DNA of 64,000 nt from positions 1 to 64,000 of the forward strand of contig JALNYN010000006.1 of assembly GCA_023229825.1 (NCBI GenBank). Direction: 5' to 3'. Made by a program: the position numbers and the translations under genes. Positions 56,530-64,000 of this stretch are shown piece after piece. Below the pieces are notes generated by a model. That model was given only the letters and a program-made list of their open reading frames with translations, was not told the origin of the DNA and did no database searches. This DNA is from Minisyncoccota bacterium. GTDB lineage: Bacteria; Patescibacteriota; Minisyncoccia; Phycocordibacterales; CAIJYI01. The number at the start of each line of letters is the position of its first letter. Within the stretch, counting starts at the first letter, position 1.

Positions 56530-57411
56530 TTATTTTATCTGCAAATTTCGAATATATTCGCGAAGTTTTTCGCCGATCTCGGGGTGCTTCATTCCGAGAT
56601 GTATCGTCGCTTTTACGAAATTGAATTTGTCTCCCGTATCGAGCCATTCCCCGTCGAGCATGCAGCCGTAGAGCGGCTTGCCTTCTTGCAGCATGGCATC
56701 AAACACATCGGCGAGCCGCTGTTCTCCCGACTTCCATTCTTTGAGTTTTCCGAGGCGTTTGAAAACTTCGGGAGTGAGGATATATTTTCCGGGGACGACG
56801 ATATTTGACGGCGCTTCCTCTTTTTTCGGCTTCTCGACAAAACTTTTTATTTTCCAGATCTTTTTGTCCACCTGTTTGCCGTCGATCACGCCGAATTTTG
56901 AAACCTCGTTCATCGGAACTTCCGCCAGGCCGATGATCGGAGCGTTATAGGTATCATAGGCTTTGATGAGCTGTTTTGAGTTGGGTGTTTTGCTGTCATA
57001 CAGACAATCGCCGAAAACCACGATCACCGCTTCGTCTTTGCCGATTAAATGCGCCGCCTGATTGATCGCGTCGCCGTCGCCCTTCGCGGTTTTCTGCCGT
57101 ACAAACGTAAACCTCGCCAGATTGGGAATGTCCTGCACCGCTTTCACAAGCTCATGTTTTTGTTTCTGGACCAGCGTATCTTCGAGTTCGTATGAAATAT
57201 CGAAATGATCCTCGATGGCGCGTTTGCCGCGTCCTGTGACGAAGATTATGTCCTCGATCCCCGACGCAACCAGTTCTTCCACAATATATTGAACGACGGG
57301 CTTATCGACGACCGGAAGCATTTCTTTCGGCTGAGCTTTGGTGGCAGGAAGAAATCTTGTACCGAATCCAGCTACCGGCAATATCGCTTTACGTATTGTA
57401 TTTTTTGCCAT
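56530..57411 (-). CDS. galU: UTP-glucose-1-phosphate uridylyltransferase
   Basis: A 293-residue nucleotidyltransferase that makes UDP-glucose from UTP and glucose-1-phosphate. Motifs: LPVAGFGTRFLPATKAQPKE (uridylyl site), VDKPVVQYIVEE, EDHFD, KGDGDAI, VVFGDCLYD, KPKKEEAPSNIV, and GEWLDTGDKFNFVKA. Full length. It is divergent from the phosphohexomutase gene, which supplies its glucose-1-phosphate, so the two form a sugar-nucleotide unit. The HD-domain gene follows it. Confidence 0.96.
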   Translation of the reverse strand: MAKNTIRKAILPVAGFGTRFLPATKAQPKEMLPVVDKPVVQYIVEELVASGIEDIIFVTGRGKRAIEDHFDISYELEDTLVQKQKHELVKAVQDIPNLARFTFVRQKTAKGDGDAINQAAHLIGKDEAVIVVFGDCLYDSKTPNSKQLIKAYDTYNAPIIGLAEVPMNEVSKFGVIDGKQVDKKIWKIKSFVEKPKKEEAPSNIVVPGKYILTPEVFKRLGKLKEWKSGEQRLADVFDAMLQEGKPLYGCMLDGEWLDTGDKFNFVKATIHLGMKHPEIGEKLREYIRNLQIK

Positions 57412-57488
57412 ACAAAAAAAGATACGAATAATATACTTAAATCATATCTCCTTTTTTCGACAAAGAAAAGGAGTTGATATGCCATTTA

Positions 57489-57520
57489 TTCCTGATACTG
57501 ATACTTTCCCCTGATACTTC
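57489..57520. repeat. GATACT-family repeat
   Basis: TTCCTGATACTGATACTTTC followed by CCCTGATACTTC, in the divergent promoter region of galU and the phosphohexomutase gene. Confidence 0.7.
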
Positions 57521-57527
57521 ATAATGC

Positions 57528-57533
57528 TATACT
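57528..57533 (+). promoter_or_regulatory. Extended -10 of phosphohexomutase gene
   Basis: TGCTATACT ends eight bases before the ATG at 57542; the -35 is weak (TTTCCC) and no ribosome site is present. Leaderless start predicted. Confidence 0.6.
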
Positions 57534-57541
57534 GTATCTCT

Positions 57542-58921
57542 ATGAACACAAAAATATTCAAAGCATACGATGTCCGGGGTATATATCCCGATGAGCTGGA
57601 TGAAAGAGCCGCTTATTCGATCGGCCGCGCCGCGGCGGTATACCTGAAAGCGAAAAATATTGCTGTCGGACGCGATACGCGCCCGTCTTCAAACGTGCTC
57701 TTCACAGCACTCTGCAAAGGAATCAGCGAGGGAGGATCTAATGTTCTGGACCTCGGTCCGGCACAGACCCCGCTCGTCTATTTTACTTCGCGCCAATCGG
57801 GAGTTGACGGCAGCGTTACCATAACGGCTTCTCACAATCCGGTGAATTGGAACGGGTTTAAGATCACAAAAAGCGATGCGATCCCGATCGGCGAAGATAC
57901 CGGGCTCAAAGACATTCAGGCTTTAGCGGAAAAAGGTGAATGGAAAAGACTCCTGATACACGGTATGAACATACCGACTGATGTCAGAGGCCGATATGAA
58001 GACCGAATCGCTTCGTTCTGGGACCTCGGAGATAAAAAATATAAAGTGGTGATCGATGCGGCGAATGCCATGGGTATCCTTGAGCTTCCCATTTACAAAA
58101 AATCCGGCGGAAAGGTCTCATTTTCAACCATAAATTGCGATCCGGATCATCCGTTCGAATGTCATGAAGCCAACCCTCAAAAAACGGAAACACTGGAAGA
58201 GCTTCGAAAAAAAGTTACGGAAGAAGGCGCAGATCTCGGGATCGCCTACGATGGAGATGCCGATCGCATCGGTTTCGTGGACGAAACGGGGGCAGCTGTT
58301 CCGATGGATCTCATAACCGGTCTTATCAGCGCTCCGGTGCTTGTAAAATACCCGAAGGCGGTTATCTATTACGATCTCCGGTCTTCAATGAGCGTTAAAG
58401 AAGAGATCGAGAAAAATGGCGGGATCGCAAAAGAATGCATGGTCGGACATGCCAAAATAAAAAAGCAGATGCGCGGCGACACCGCCGCCATGGCGGGAGA
58501 GCTTTCCGGACACTATTATTTCCGCGAGAATTCTTTTGCTGAAATGAGCACGCTCGCGGCGATCTTCCTTATGAATCATATGGCAAAGACGGGAAAGAAA
58601 CTTTCCGAACTCATCGCGGAAATTAAAAAATATCATCATTCTGGCGAAGTAAACAGCACCGTGGCGGACGCGCCCGGGATCATGGCGAAACTGAAAGAGA
58701 AGTACAAAGACGGCGCGCTCATCGAAATTGACGGGATCAAGATATCATATCCGGACCCTTCCGGAGGTACTCTCTGGTGGTTTAATGTCCGATCATCCAA
58801 CACGGAACCCCTCTTGCGTTTGAACGTCGAAGCAAAGACGAAAGAAATGATGGAAGAAAAAAGGGCCGAATTACTGTCCGTGATAAACGGCGCACCGACC
58901 GCTCAAGCGGCACAAGCATAA
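57542..58921 (+). CDS. manB: Phosphomannomutase/phosphoglucomutase
   Basis: About 459 residues from ATG 57542 (MNTKIFKAYDVRG). An alpha-D-phosphohexomutase moving phosphate between C6 and C1 of mannose or glucose. Landmarks: catalytic phosphoserine in TITASHNPVNWNG, metal loop AYDGDADRIGF, sugar-binding GELSGHYYFRE and phosphate-binding RSSNTEPLLRLN. The ManB/AlgC group usually handles both sugars. It supplies GalU with glucose-1-phosphate or a GDP-mannose route with mannose-1-phosphate. An Ala-rich tail (APTAQAAQA) ends it. Confidence 0.94.
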   Translation: MNTKIFKAYDVRGIYPDELDERAAYSIGRAAAVYLKAKNIAVGRDTRPSSNVLFTALCKGISEGGSNVLDLGPAQTPLVYFTSRQSGVDGSVTITASHNPVNWNGFKITKSDAIPIGEDTGLKDIQALAEKGEWKRLLIHGMNIPTDVRGRYEDRIASFWDLGDKKYKVVIDAANAMGILELPIYKKSGGKVSFSTINCDPDHPFECHEANPQKTETLEELRKKVTEEGADLGIAYDGDADRIGFVDETGAAVPMDLITGLISAPVLVKYPKAVIYYDLRSSMSVKEEIEKNGGIAKECMVGHAKIKKQMRGDTAAMAGELSGHYYFRENSFAEMSTLAAIFLMNHMAKTGKKLSELIAEIKKYHHSGEVNSTVADAPGIMAKLKEKYKDGALIEIDGIKISYPDPSGGTLWWFNVRSSNTEPLLRLNVEAKTKEMMEEKRAELLSVINGAPTAQAAQA

Positions 58922-58960
58922 CTTCAGATTTTTTACATTTAATTTTGTTTCATTTGATCT

Positions 58961-59884
58961 ATGGAAATCTTTTCTGCTATTCTTATTATCATAGGGCTCG
59001 CTTTATTCGAAGGAATAAGCAGCTTCGATAATGCGATCATCAATGCCGATGTGTTGCAAACGGTCGGAAAAAAGGCGCGCAGATGGTTTCTGACATGGGG
59101 ACTTTTCTTCGGCGTTTTTGTGGTACGAGGCGTGCTGCCGTGGCTGATCCTTTGGCTCGCAACTCCGGGAGTCGGCCCGGCCGAAACGTTTTTCGCGATG
59201 TTTCAAAACAACACATCGGCAAAAGCGGCCATCGAAACGGCGGCTCCGATACTGCTTGCCGGCGGAGGAATTTTTCTGCTCTTCTTGTTTCTGCATTGGC
59301 TCTTTCTTGAGCAGAAAAGTTACGGACTTCCCGGAGAAAAATTCTTCCATACGAATGGATTGTGGTTTTATGCCGTGGTATCGATCATCCTCTCGGGTAT
59401 CGTATGGTTTGCGATAAAGATCAATCCCATGATGGCTTTCGGGGCGGTTGTCGGCTCATCGGCGTTCTTCATCACTCACGGATTCAAACAGCAGGCCGAA
59501 AAAGGCGAAGAAGAGCTGCTGCGAAATAAAGGGTCGCTTTCCGATGTCAGCAAGATCGTATATTTGGAGGTGATCGATTCCACTTTTTCCATCGATGGCG
59601 TTTTGGGAGCTTTTGCTTTTACCTTCTCTATTCCCCTCATTCTTCTCGGCAACGGCTTTGGCGCGCTCATCGTTCGATATTTTACGGTAAACAATATTGA
59701 GAATGTGAAAAAATACATCTACCTGAAGAACGGTGCGATGTATTCCGTGCTTTTTCTCGGACTTATCATGACAAGCGAGGCATTTGGAATTCATGTCCCG
59801 CCTTGGCTCGCGCCGATAACGACCTTCGGGTCCATCGGATGGTTTTTCCTGAAATCAAAAAGAGAGCTGTCCCTCGCTCAATAA
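58961..59884 (+). CDS. TerC-superfamily DUF475 membrane protein
   Basis: A 307-residue membrane protein with eight to nine helices. The two DUF475/TerC signature repeats are visible: FEGISSFDNAIINADVL near residues 15-31 and YLEVIDSTFSIDGVLGAFAF near 205-225, whose acidic residues probably bind metal ions in the membrane. The family is linked to tellurite or metal stress and, in some bacteria, to manganese export. It follows the phosphohexomutase by 39 bases and may share its transcript. Confidence 0.9.
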   Translation: MEIFSAILIIIGLALFEGISSFDNAIINADVLQTVGKKARRWFLTWGLFFGVFVVRGVLPWLILWLATPGVGPAETFFAMFQNNTSAKAAIETAAPILLAGGGIFLLFLFLHWLFLEQKSYGLPGEKFFHTNGLWFYAVVSIILSGIVWFAIKINPMMAFGAVVGSSAFFITHGFKQQAEKGEEELLRNKGSLSDVSKIVYLEVIDSTFSIDGVLGAFAFTFSIPLILLGNGFGALIVRYFTVNNIENVKKYIYLKNGAMYSVLFLGLIMTSEAFGIHVPPWLAPITTFGSIGWFFLKSKRELSLAQ

Positions 59885-59920
59885 TCGTTTAACACACCAA
59901 AACGACGTATCTGGGGGAGG

Positions 59921-61273
59921 TTATTTATATTGCGAGCGGACATATTGTATGATCTCCGCCGCTTCCTCTTTCGCATTCATTGAGTTGCCGAGGTAAACAA
60001 AAATTGGGCGAGTTTCCATTTTCACTCGTATTTCAAATACGCCGAAAAAACTCTGGCTTCCATTCGCGTGGGTGATGGCTTTTCCTCCGACAAAATCAGG
60101 ATCTCCCTCAAAGAGATTGCGATTCGGTATGTCGGCAAACTCAGATTTGGAATAGGCGCTGTTCGTTCTTCTTCCGGCACTGATATCAAAAATGAATCTT
60201 CGATTGTGATAAATATATTTCGAGAGATAAAAAAGATCTTCCGGGCTCGTATAAGAGGAATCGTTCAAAAAAGAGAACACGGTATCTTTCATGCCGAGGG
60301 CCCCCGCTTTTTCTTTCATAAGCGAAACGAATCTTTTTTCCGTAAGATAATTGGCAAAAATTCGGATCGGTGCAGGATCGGATTGCCGGAGCGAAAGGTG
60401 AAGCAGATCGAACGGCGTCGTGATCTCTCCTTGGTGCAGGCGGCTGCTTGAAACGCCTTCATACGCGTCCGCATTCAGGGAGATATTTTTTTCGATATTG
60501 ATATAGTCAGTAGCGACCAGCGCACCAAGAACGGTATCGAAGGATGATAAGGGAATTCGCTCCGACTGCCCTTTTCCTAAAAATACGAAGTTGTTACCGA
60601 TGTCGGCGGCCAAATATTTTTCAGCCGTCATTTCGGGTACGCTGGACTGGTAGACAAAAGTGTCGGGAGAGAACTCCTCTTTGAAAACAAGGACCGGCAT
60701 TCCGACCGTCGCCATTTCAAAAAGGGCTTGCGCGCTTTCATCAGAAAGACGGATGCAGCCTCCGGAATATGTTGAGGCAACCGGCGTGCCGTCTGAATAG
60801 TAAGGCCAGCCGTGGATAAAAAAGTTGCCTTGAAACGCCATACTCCAAGGCTGGTATACGTGTCCGAACGTGGAAAAATGATTCTTCTCCTTGCTCGCGA
60901 TCTTATAAATTCCGGCCGGAGTTTCCCACCAGGAGCCTTCCTTCCCCTTCGTGAGGATCGGAAATTCGGCTACAGACACGCCCGCTTTGTATACGTAAAG
61001 TTTCATCTGTGAAAGATCCGCTTCGATGAAGCTCGTCTTTTGTTCCAGCATATCGCCCCTAACTTTTTTAAAGAAATCCGGATCGGAAAGCGCCGGCTGT
61101 TCTCCATAGGAAAAAACCGGGACGCTTTTTTTCTCGGCCGATGGCAGCGATAAAGAATAATTGAGCACCGTCGGACGCGCGGAAGCAAAGATCGCAAACA
61201 TCCCAAGGCCCATGCCAACGACAAGGAACGCGACTGCCCAAAATGGAAGAGGAAAAGTGAGAAACTTCTTCAT
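59921..61273 (-). CDS. L,D-transpeptidase fused to an inactive D,D-peptidase-like domain
   Basis: About 450 residues from the ATG of MKKFLTFPL (61273); 22 more codons upstream are hydrophobic but overlap the promoter. One membrane anchor (FWAVAFLVVGMGLGMFAIFA), then a YkuD domain with FFIHGWPYY and STYSGGCIRLSDE (nucleophile Cys173), which crosslinks peptidoglycan. The C-terminal 220 residues look like an S11 carboxypeptidase (GALVATDYINIEK, MKEKAGALGMKDTVFSFLN) but the SxxK, SxN and KTG motifs are replaced (SSFDT, SDPAP, KAITH), so it is probably a binding domain. TATTAT ends six bases before the ATG. Confidence 0.88.
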   Translation of the reverse strand: MKKFLTFPLPFWAVAFLVVGMGLGMFAIFASARPTVLNYSLSLPSAEKKSVPVFSYGEQPALSDPDFFKKVRGDMLEQKTSFIEADLSQMKLYVYKAGVSVAEFPILTKGKEGSWWETPAGIYKIASKEKNHFSTFGHVYQPWSMAFQGNFFIHGWPYYSDGTPVASTYSGGCIRLSDESAQALFEMATVGMPVLVFKEEFSPDTFVYQSSVPEMTAEKYLAADIGNNFVFLGKGQSERIPLSSFDTVLGALVATDYINIEKNISLNADAYEGVSSSRLHQGEITTPFDLLHLSLRQSDPAPIRIFANYLTEKRFVSLMKEKAGALGMKDTVFSFLNDSSYTSPEDLFYLSKYIYHNRRFIFDISAGRRTNSAYSKSEFADIPNRNLFEGDPDFVGGKAITHANGSQSFFGVFEIRVKMETRPIFVYLGNSMNAKEEAAEIIQYVRSQYK

Positions 61274-61368
61274 GACTATATAATAACACGAGAGTGGTAA
61301 AAATATAATCGACAAAAAAAGAAAACCGAAAAATTTCAAAAATATCTGTTCATTTCATTCCAAACTCG

Positions 61369-61408
61369 TCGGTTGTAAATTCTAGCATATGCTAGAATTT
61401 ACAACCGA
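61369..61408. repeat. Perfect 40-bp palindrome
   Basis: Left half TCGGTTGTAAATTCTAGCAT (61369-61388) is the exact complement of the right half, with no loop; followed on the plus strand by TTTTTTATT. It could be a plus-strand terminator, but no plus-strand gene ends nearby, or a binding or cruciform site upstream of the L,D-transpeptidase gene. The rest of 61340-61525 shows only a weak hairpin at 61443-61482. Confidence 0.9.
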
Positions 61409-61525
61409 TTTTTTATTCCTACAATAAAGGAAATTTTATCGATGGATGCAAATTTGCGCATGTGAATAAAAATTTACATCCATATTTTAGTAAGTGAGCC
61501 GCGCCGTCTTTTGCTTATCACACGC

Positions 61526-61553
61526 AAAAAAAATCACCCTTCGGGATGATTTT
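61526..61553 (-). terminator. Terminator after tRNA-Val
   Basis: Minus strand stem AAATCATCCC / GGGTGATTT with a 3-base loop, then TTTTTG. Confidence 0.88.
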
Positions 61554-61558
61554 ATTTG

Positions 61559-61631
61559 TGGGCGATAAGGGATTTGAACCCCTGACCTTCGCAGTGTAAA
61601 TGCGCTGCTCTACCAACTGAGCTAATCGCCC
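61559..61631 (-). tRNA. tRNA-Val (TAC)
   Basis: Acceptor GGGCGAT / ATCGCCC, T arm AGGGG-TTCAAAT-CCCTT, anticodon loop TTTACAC. Discriminator A; CCA not encoded. Confidence 0.96.
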
Positions 61632-61686
61632 GAATATTTATAATTTTTCCAAATGTATCAGATTTACTCCTTCTCGTGTTGTCCTT

Positions 61687-61720
61687 GATGTGGATACCGG
61701 ATCCCGGTCCGGCATGACGA
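61687..61720. repeat. Half copy of GTCATxCC hairpin
   Basis: GATGTGGATACCGGATCCCG then GTCCGGCATGACGA. Confidence 0.75.
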
Positions 61721-61821
61721 CGGAAAAGTGATATTATTTTCAATATACCAGATTTTTCTCTAAATCACCACCTGACGAAATTTTTATTCGTCCGTCGTCG
61801 ACTTTTTCCTTTTTACTTTCG

Positions 61822-61968
61822 CGTGTCCCCTCGGTAGGATATCTCGCCTTACTGGCGCAGTACCCCAATTGGATATTTTGTTTCTCCGCCAGCTGGCGAA
61901 TCACAAAATCTCTCAATCGGGCTTCGATTCCTAACGCGAATGAGGAGCATCTCACTCGCTCCGAGGGG
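61822..61968. mobile_element. tRNA-Arg-associated composite element (E3)
   Basis: Left boundary CGTGTCCCCTCGGTAGGA (61822-61839) copies the tRNA-Arg 3' end at 17 of 18 bases. Inverted copy on the right: TTCGATTCCTA (61923-61933), 27-base hairpin insert ACGCGAATGAGGAGCATCTC then ACTCGCT (61934-61960), then CCGAGGGG. Body: hairpin CGCC-TTACT-GGCG, GCAGTACCC, and stem ATTTTGT / ACAAAAT holding CCGCCAGCTGGCG. Confidence 0.78.
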
Positions 61969-61995
61969 TTTTGTGAGTATGTTTAATTTGTTCGT

Positions 61996-62030
61996 CGTCC
62001 CCGATACTGATACTTTTCCCAGATACTTCG
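61996..62030. repeat. GATACT-family repeat between E3 and tRNA-Arg
   Basis: CGTCCCCGATACTGATACTT then TTCCCAGATACTTCG. The reverse complement is nearly the sequence at 45303-45337. A fragment (CGTCCCCGATACTTTATC) recurs at 62131-62148. Confidence 0.75.
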
Positions 62031-62036
62031 TGCGTG

Positions 62037-62108
62037 TCCCCCCGGTAGGAATCGAACCTACATCCAGAACTTAGAAGGTTCTTGTTCTATCCATTGAACT
62101 ACGGGAGG
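62037..62108 (-). tRNA. tRNA-Arg (TCT)
   Basis: Acceptor CCTCCCG / CGGGGGG, T arm GTAGG-TTCGATT-CCTAC, anticodon arm AGAAC-CTTCTAA-GTTCT. Discriminator A; CCA not encoded. Confidence 0.96.
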
Positions 62109-62163
62109 AATTTCAACCTCTTTGATCTCGTCGTCCCCGATACTTTATCACACAATACAGATT

Positions 62164-62538
62164 TTACTCCGCTAAGTCAATGTTTTCCGTCTGCGATACG
62201 GGCACATCTGATACTCTCTGAGAAGAAGGGTCTCTGAAGGGTACGGGATCTTTGACCATTGCGTCGAAGCGCTTTTTTTTCAATTCATACAAACTGATCA
62301 CACTATCAAGATTTTTTTGCTGAATTCGTTCCGGAGCGCTTCCTTCGGCATCTTCTCGTGAAAAGAAACGACTGTCGGTTATGGTCATATAAAAGGAGAA
62401 ATGAGAGATCGCAAAAATGATCAGAAATAAAGAAGCGACACATACTATAATTGCCCAGTCGCGGCGAACATGCGCGATCCATTTTCCCGCATCCTTGTCA
62501 TTGAGCGCTTTAAAATTGAACGAGAATAAATCTTTCAT
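62164..62538 (-). CDS. Single-pass membrane protein of type IV pilus cluster
   Basis: A 124-residue protein with one membrane helix (WAIIVCVASLFLIIFAISHF, about 27-48) and an extracytoplasmic helical tail ending in a Ser/Asp-rich stretch. It is the last gene after pilM, pilN and pilO, six bases after the latter. In other bacteria that place is held by the lipoprotein PilP, but no lipobox or PilP motif is visible, so it is only a positional counterpart. Confidence 0.65.
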   Translation of the reverse strand: MKDLFSFNFKALNDKDAGKWIAHVRRDWAIIVCVASLFLIIFAISHFSFYMTITDSRFFSREDAEGSAPERIQQKNLDSVISLYELKKKRFDAMVKDPVPFRDPSSQRVSDVPVSQTENIDLAE

Positions 62539-62544
62539 ATCTTT

Positions 62545-63075
62545 TTATTTGTCCAGATAACTTTCAAGGGTAATAAGAAATGATCCGGTCCATTCGCTCG
62601 CGTCTTGCTCGCTGTTCTTCGATTGTGAGATCGCCGCGGTCTTTACGGTAACTTTGTGCGGCATCTCGTCAATAAGTCCAAAAAGCCGATATATGTCTTC
62701 GAATTTTCCCTTGGCGCTGAAATCGAGAAGGAAGCTCTCCCCGGGTTTTTTCGGCGAAACGACCGATTTGATCGTAACTTTCGTGCCGGTAATGACGCCC
62801 AATTTTTCCACCTGTTCAATGAAAGTAACCGCTTGTTCCGGCTTGATGAAGTACGCATCCAGAATTTTTCGCTTGTCCACCGTGTCAACAAGAGATCTCT
62901 CTGTGGCATTCAAAGCGTCCTTTTCAGATTCTTTTTTAAAAAGCGAAGAATATATTTCCGCAGTCTGTTTATTGTTCTTCCATATCGAAAAGAACATCCA
63001 TCCGTACAGGCACGCGAAAATCACATTGACAATCGAGAAAAAAATCAGAATTCTTCGTATTTTTTTATTCTGCAT
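62545..63075 (-). CDS. pilO: PilO-like type IV pilus assembly protein
   Basis: A 176-residue bitopic membrane protein: membrane helix at about 9-30, coiled coil (SSLFKKESEKDALNATERS), then a ferredoxin-like beta-alpha domain (AVTFIEQVEKLGVITGTKV; SFLLDFSAKGKFEDIYRLFG), the PilO plan. PilO pairs with PilN to form the alignment complex of the pilus machine. It follows the pilN-like gene by four bases. Confidence 0.82.
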   Translation of the reverse strand: MQNKKIRRILIFFSIVNVIFACLYGWMFFSIWKNNKQTAEIYSSLFKKESEKDALNATERSLVDTVDKRKILDAYFIKPEQAVTFIEQVEKLGVITGTKVTIKSVVSPKKPGESFLLDFSAKGKFEDIYRLFGLIDEMPHKVTVKTAAISQSKNSEQDASEWTGSFLITLESYLDK

Positions 63076-63079
63076 GTGT

Positions 63080-63643
63080 TTATATGGAGCTCTTAACGAC
63101 GATATTTATGCTGTACGGAAAGTTCGATTCGCTTATCAGTGAAGATATTGGCAGATCGACGGATTCGAAATTATTGTTTTTACGGAGAAGTCTGACAAAA
63201 GTTTGAATGACTTCCCTCCCCTCAGATACCCCTTGAAGAACTATGGTCGTAGTCGGATCGGTTTTTTTTCTTCCCGCCGCTATCGTCCGGTAATCATAAC
63301 CCGCGATCGAAACGCCCTCCGGACGCGCCTTTAATATCTCATCGAAGATAGCGCCGGCATTATTTTTCGCGATCGGCTCTTTAAGCAGCGAGATCTTTTT
63401 ATTTGCGTCAAGAACCGCTTGTTTCATTTCGTCTGCCTGCGTTTTTTTGCTGACGGCCTCCGCGCTTTGGGATTCTTTAAGAGTATTTTTGTTTGAAACC
63501 TGAGCGAAGTAATAAGATGGAAAAAGCGAAACGATCGCAACAGAGAGCACTCCGGCAGATAGAGGAAGACACACGGAAACCACCCTCCAATAATAATCGG
63601 TGCGAATCTTCTTTTTTTCTTCAAAGGGTAAAAGATTGATCAT
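63080..63643 (-). CDS. pilN: PilN-like type IV pilus assembly protein
   Basis: A 187-residue bitopic protein starting MINLLPFEEKKKIRTDYYW; the INLLP start is the PilM-binding peptide of PilN. One membrane helix (about 22-50), a coiled coil and a ferredoxin-like domain follow (GVSIAGYDYRTIAAG; TTTIVLQGVSEGREVIQTFV). It links cytoplasmic PilM to the PilO ring. Confidence 0.87.
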   Translation of the reverse strand: MINLLPFEEKKKIRTDYYWRVVSVCLPLSAGVLSVAIVSLFPSYYFAQVSNKNTLKESQSAEAVSKKTQADEMKQAVLDANKKISLLKEPIAKNNAGAIFDEILKARPEGVSIAGYDYRTIAAGRKKTDPTTTIVLQGVSEGREVIQTFVRLLRKNNNFESVDLPISSLISESNFPYSINIVVKSSI

Positions 63644-63656
63644 TTTTTATATATTA

Positions 63657-64000
63657 CTATTGCGAGTTCTTCGTATACATAGCCAGACCGATCGCGGTTG
63701 AGTACAAAAGAGATTCGTGAAATGTGATCTTGGGGATGTTTTCATCGAAAGAAAAAAGATTTCCCCAGACATTCGCCACGTCTACCGGAATATGCAGCGT
63801 AGCAGAAAGATAGTCCTGCAGACCGAATAGCGTAGCTCCCGATCCGCCAAGAACCACCCTGCCCACCTTTTCTTTTTTTTGTCCGTCTTTGTCTTTGTGC
63901 GTATGCCAGAAAATGAAATGCTTGTTGACCTCTTCCTCCAATTCCGAAAAAACCGAAGCGATTATTTCGTGAGCCTCCTTTTCCGGTTTTTCATTCTGTT
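63657..64000 (-). CDS. pilM: PilM-like actin-fold pilus protein (N-terminus beyond window)
   Basis: The frame is open to the right edge, so only the C-terminal 113 residues are seen. They have the PilM/FtsA-type end: a variable helix region (IIASVFSELEEEVNKHFIFW), the nucleotide-binding VVLGGSGATLFGLQDYLSA, VDVANVWGNL and a closing YSTAIGLAMY. PilM is the cytoplasmic ring protein that binds the PilN start peptide. First visible gene of the pilM-N-O unit. Confidence 0.87.
   Translation of the reverse strand, partial: QNEKPEKEAHEIIASVFSELEEEVNKHFIFWHTHKDKDGQKKEKVGRVVLGGSGATLFGLQDYLSATLHIPVDVANVWGNLFSFDENIPKITFHESLLYSTAIGLAMYTKNSQ

Overview
The window reads as chromosomal DNA of an uncultivated bacterium of the Candidate Phyla Radiation, most likely a Parcubacteria-type Patescibacterium. 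That assignment is an inference from style, not from a marker phylogeny. The supporting signs are many lineage-specific secreted or membrane proteins, a partial isoprenoid route, a type IV pilus pilM-N-O cluster, peptidoglycan precursor genes without a division/cell-wall cluster, freestanding homing endonucleases, and intergenic spaces packed with short palindromic repeats. TGA is used as a normal stop (for example the 4-base ATGA overlap at 6347-6350), so the code is standard rather than the TGA=Gly code of Gracilibacteria.

Layout. 1-5.6 kb: small membrane proteins and a 1352-residue secreted beta-helix/LCAT-like hydrolase. 5.8-10.3 kb: a minus-strand unit of OmpR-type response regulator, histidine kinase, an isoprenoid-synthase fusion protein and IPP isomerase. 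10.4-19.3 kb: radC, an MFS transporter operon, YbjQ, a double VOC protein, a PKD-domain exported protein and a RibD/DHFR-fold reductase. 19.4-29.4 kb: a decayed PQQ sugar dehydrogenase, an exported Hcp-fold protein, several lineage-specific secreted/helical proteins and a CPBP protease. 29.4-31.4 kb: a MacB/LolD-type ABC exporter. 31.5-35.2 kb: an AT-rich three-gene cassette of reverse transcriptase, Abi_C-like protein and an unknown protein, beside tRNA-Gln. 35.8-46.6 kb: M18 aminopeptidase, glnA, a GGDEF protein, MazG-like protein, DUF4105 protein, YvcK/CofD, glmS and ung. 46.7-57.4 kb: SurA-like chaperone, CDF transporter, PLP class IV aminotransferase, LAGLIDADG nuclease, rplS, rluD, HD protein and galU. 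57.5-64 kb: phosphohexomutase, TerC/DUF475 protein, L,D-transpeptidase and the pilus genes, cut by the window edge. Six tRNAs are present: Gln(CTG), Thr(GGT), His(GTG), Leu(GAG), Val(TAC) and Arg(TCT).

How the genes work together. galU, the phosphohexomutase and glmS feed sugar-nucleotide and cell-envelope synthesis; YvcK/CofD is a carbon-flux and cell-wall regulator; the L,D-transpeptidase modifies peptidoglycan. A sensor kinase shares a transcript with an isoprenoid synthase and idi. Promoters can often be read by eye (TTGACA-type -35, 16-18 bp spacer, TATAAT-type -10). They fall into two groups: genes with a clear Shine-Dalgarno sequence, and genes whose -10 box lies only 6-8 bases before the ATG, which predicts leaderless mRNAs.

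The two signals most worth a second look are (1) the reverse transcriptase cassette, a candidate anti-phage system, and (2) a family of structured elements lying just downstream of tRNA-His, tRNA-Leu and tRNA-Arg. Each element is bounded by a degraded direct copy and an inverted copy of the 3' end of its own tRNA, and the inverted copy is always interrupted at the T-stem/acceptor junction by a 26-27 base hairpin beginning ACGCGA. A 120-bp REPIN-like doublet, a TIR-bounded 154-bp element and a large family of GTCATxCC hairpins add to an unusually active intergenic landscape.
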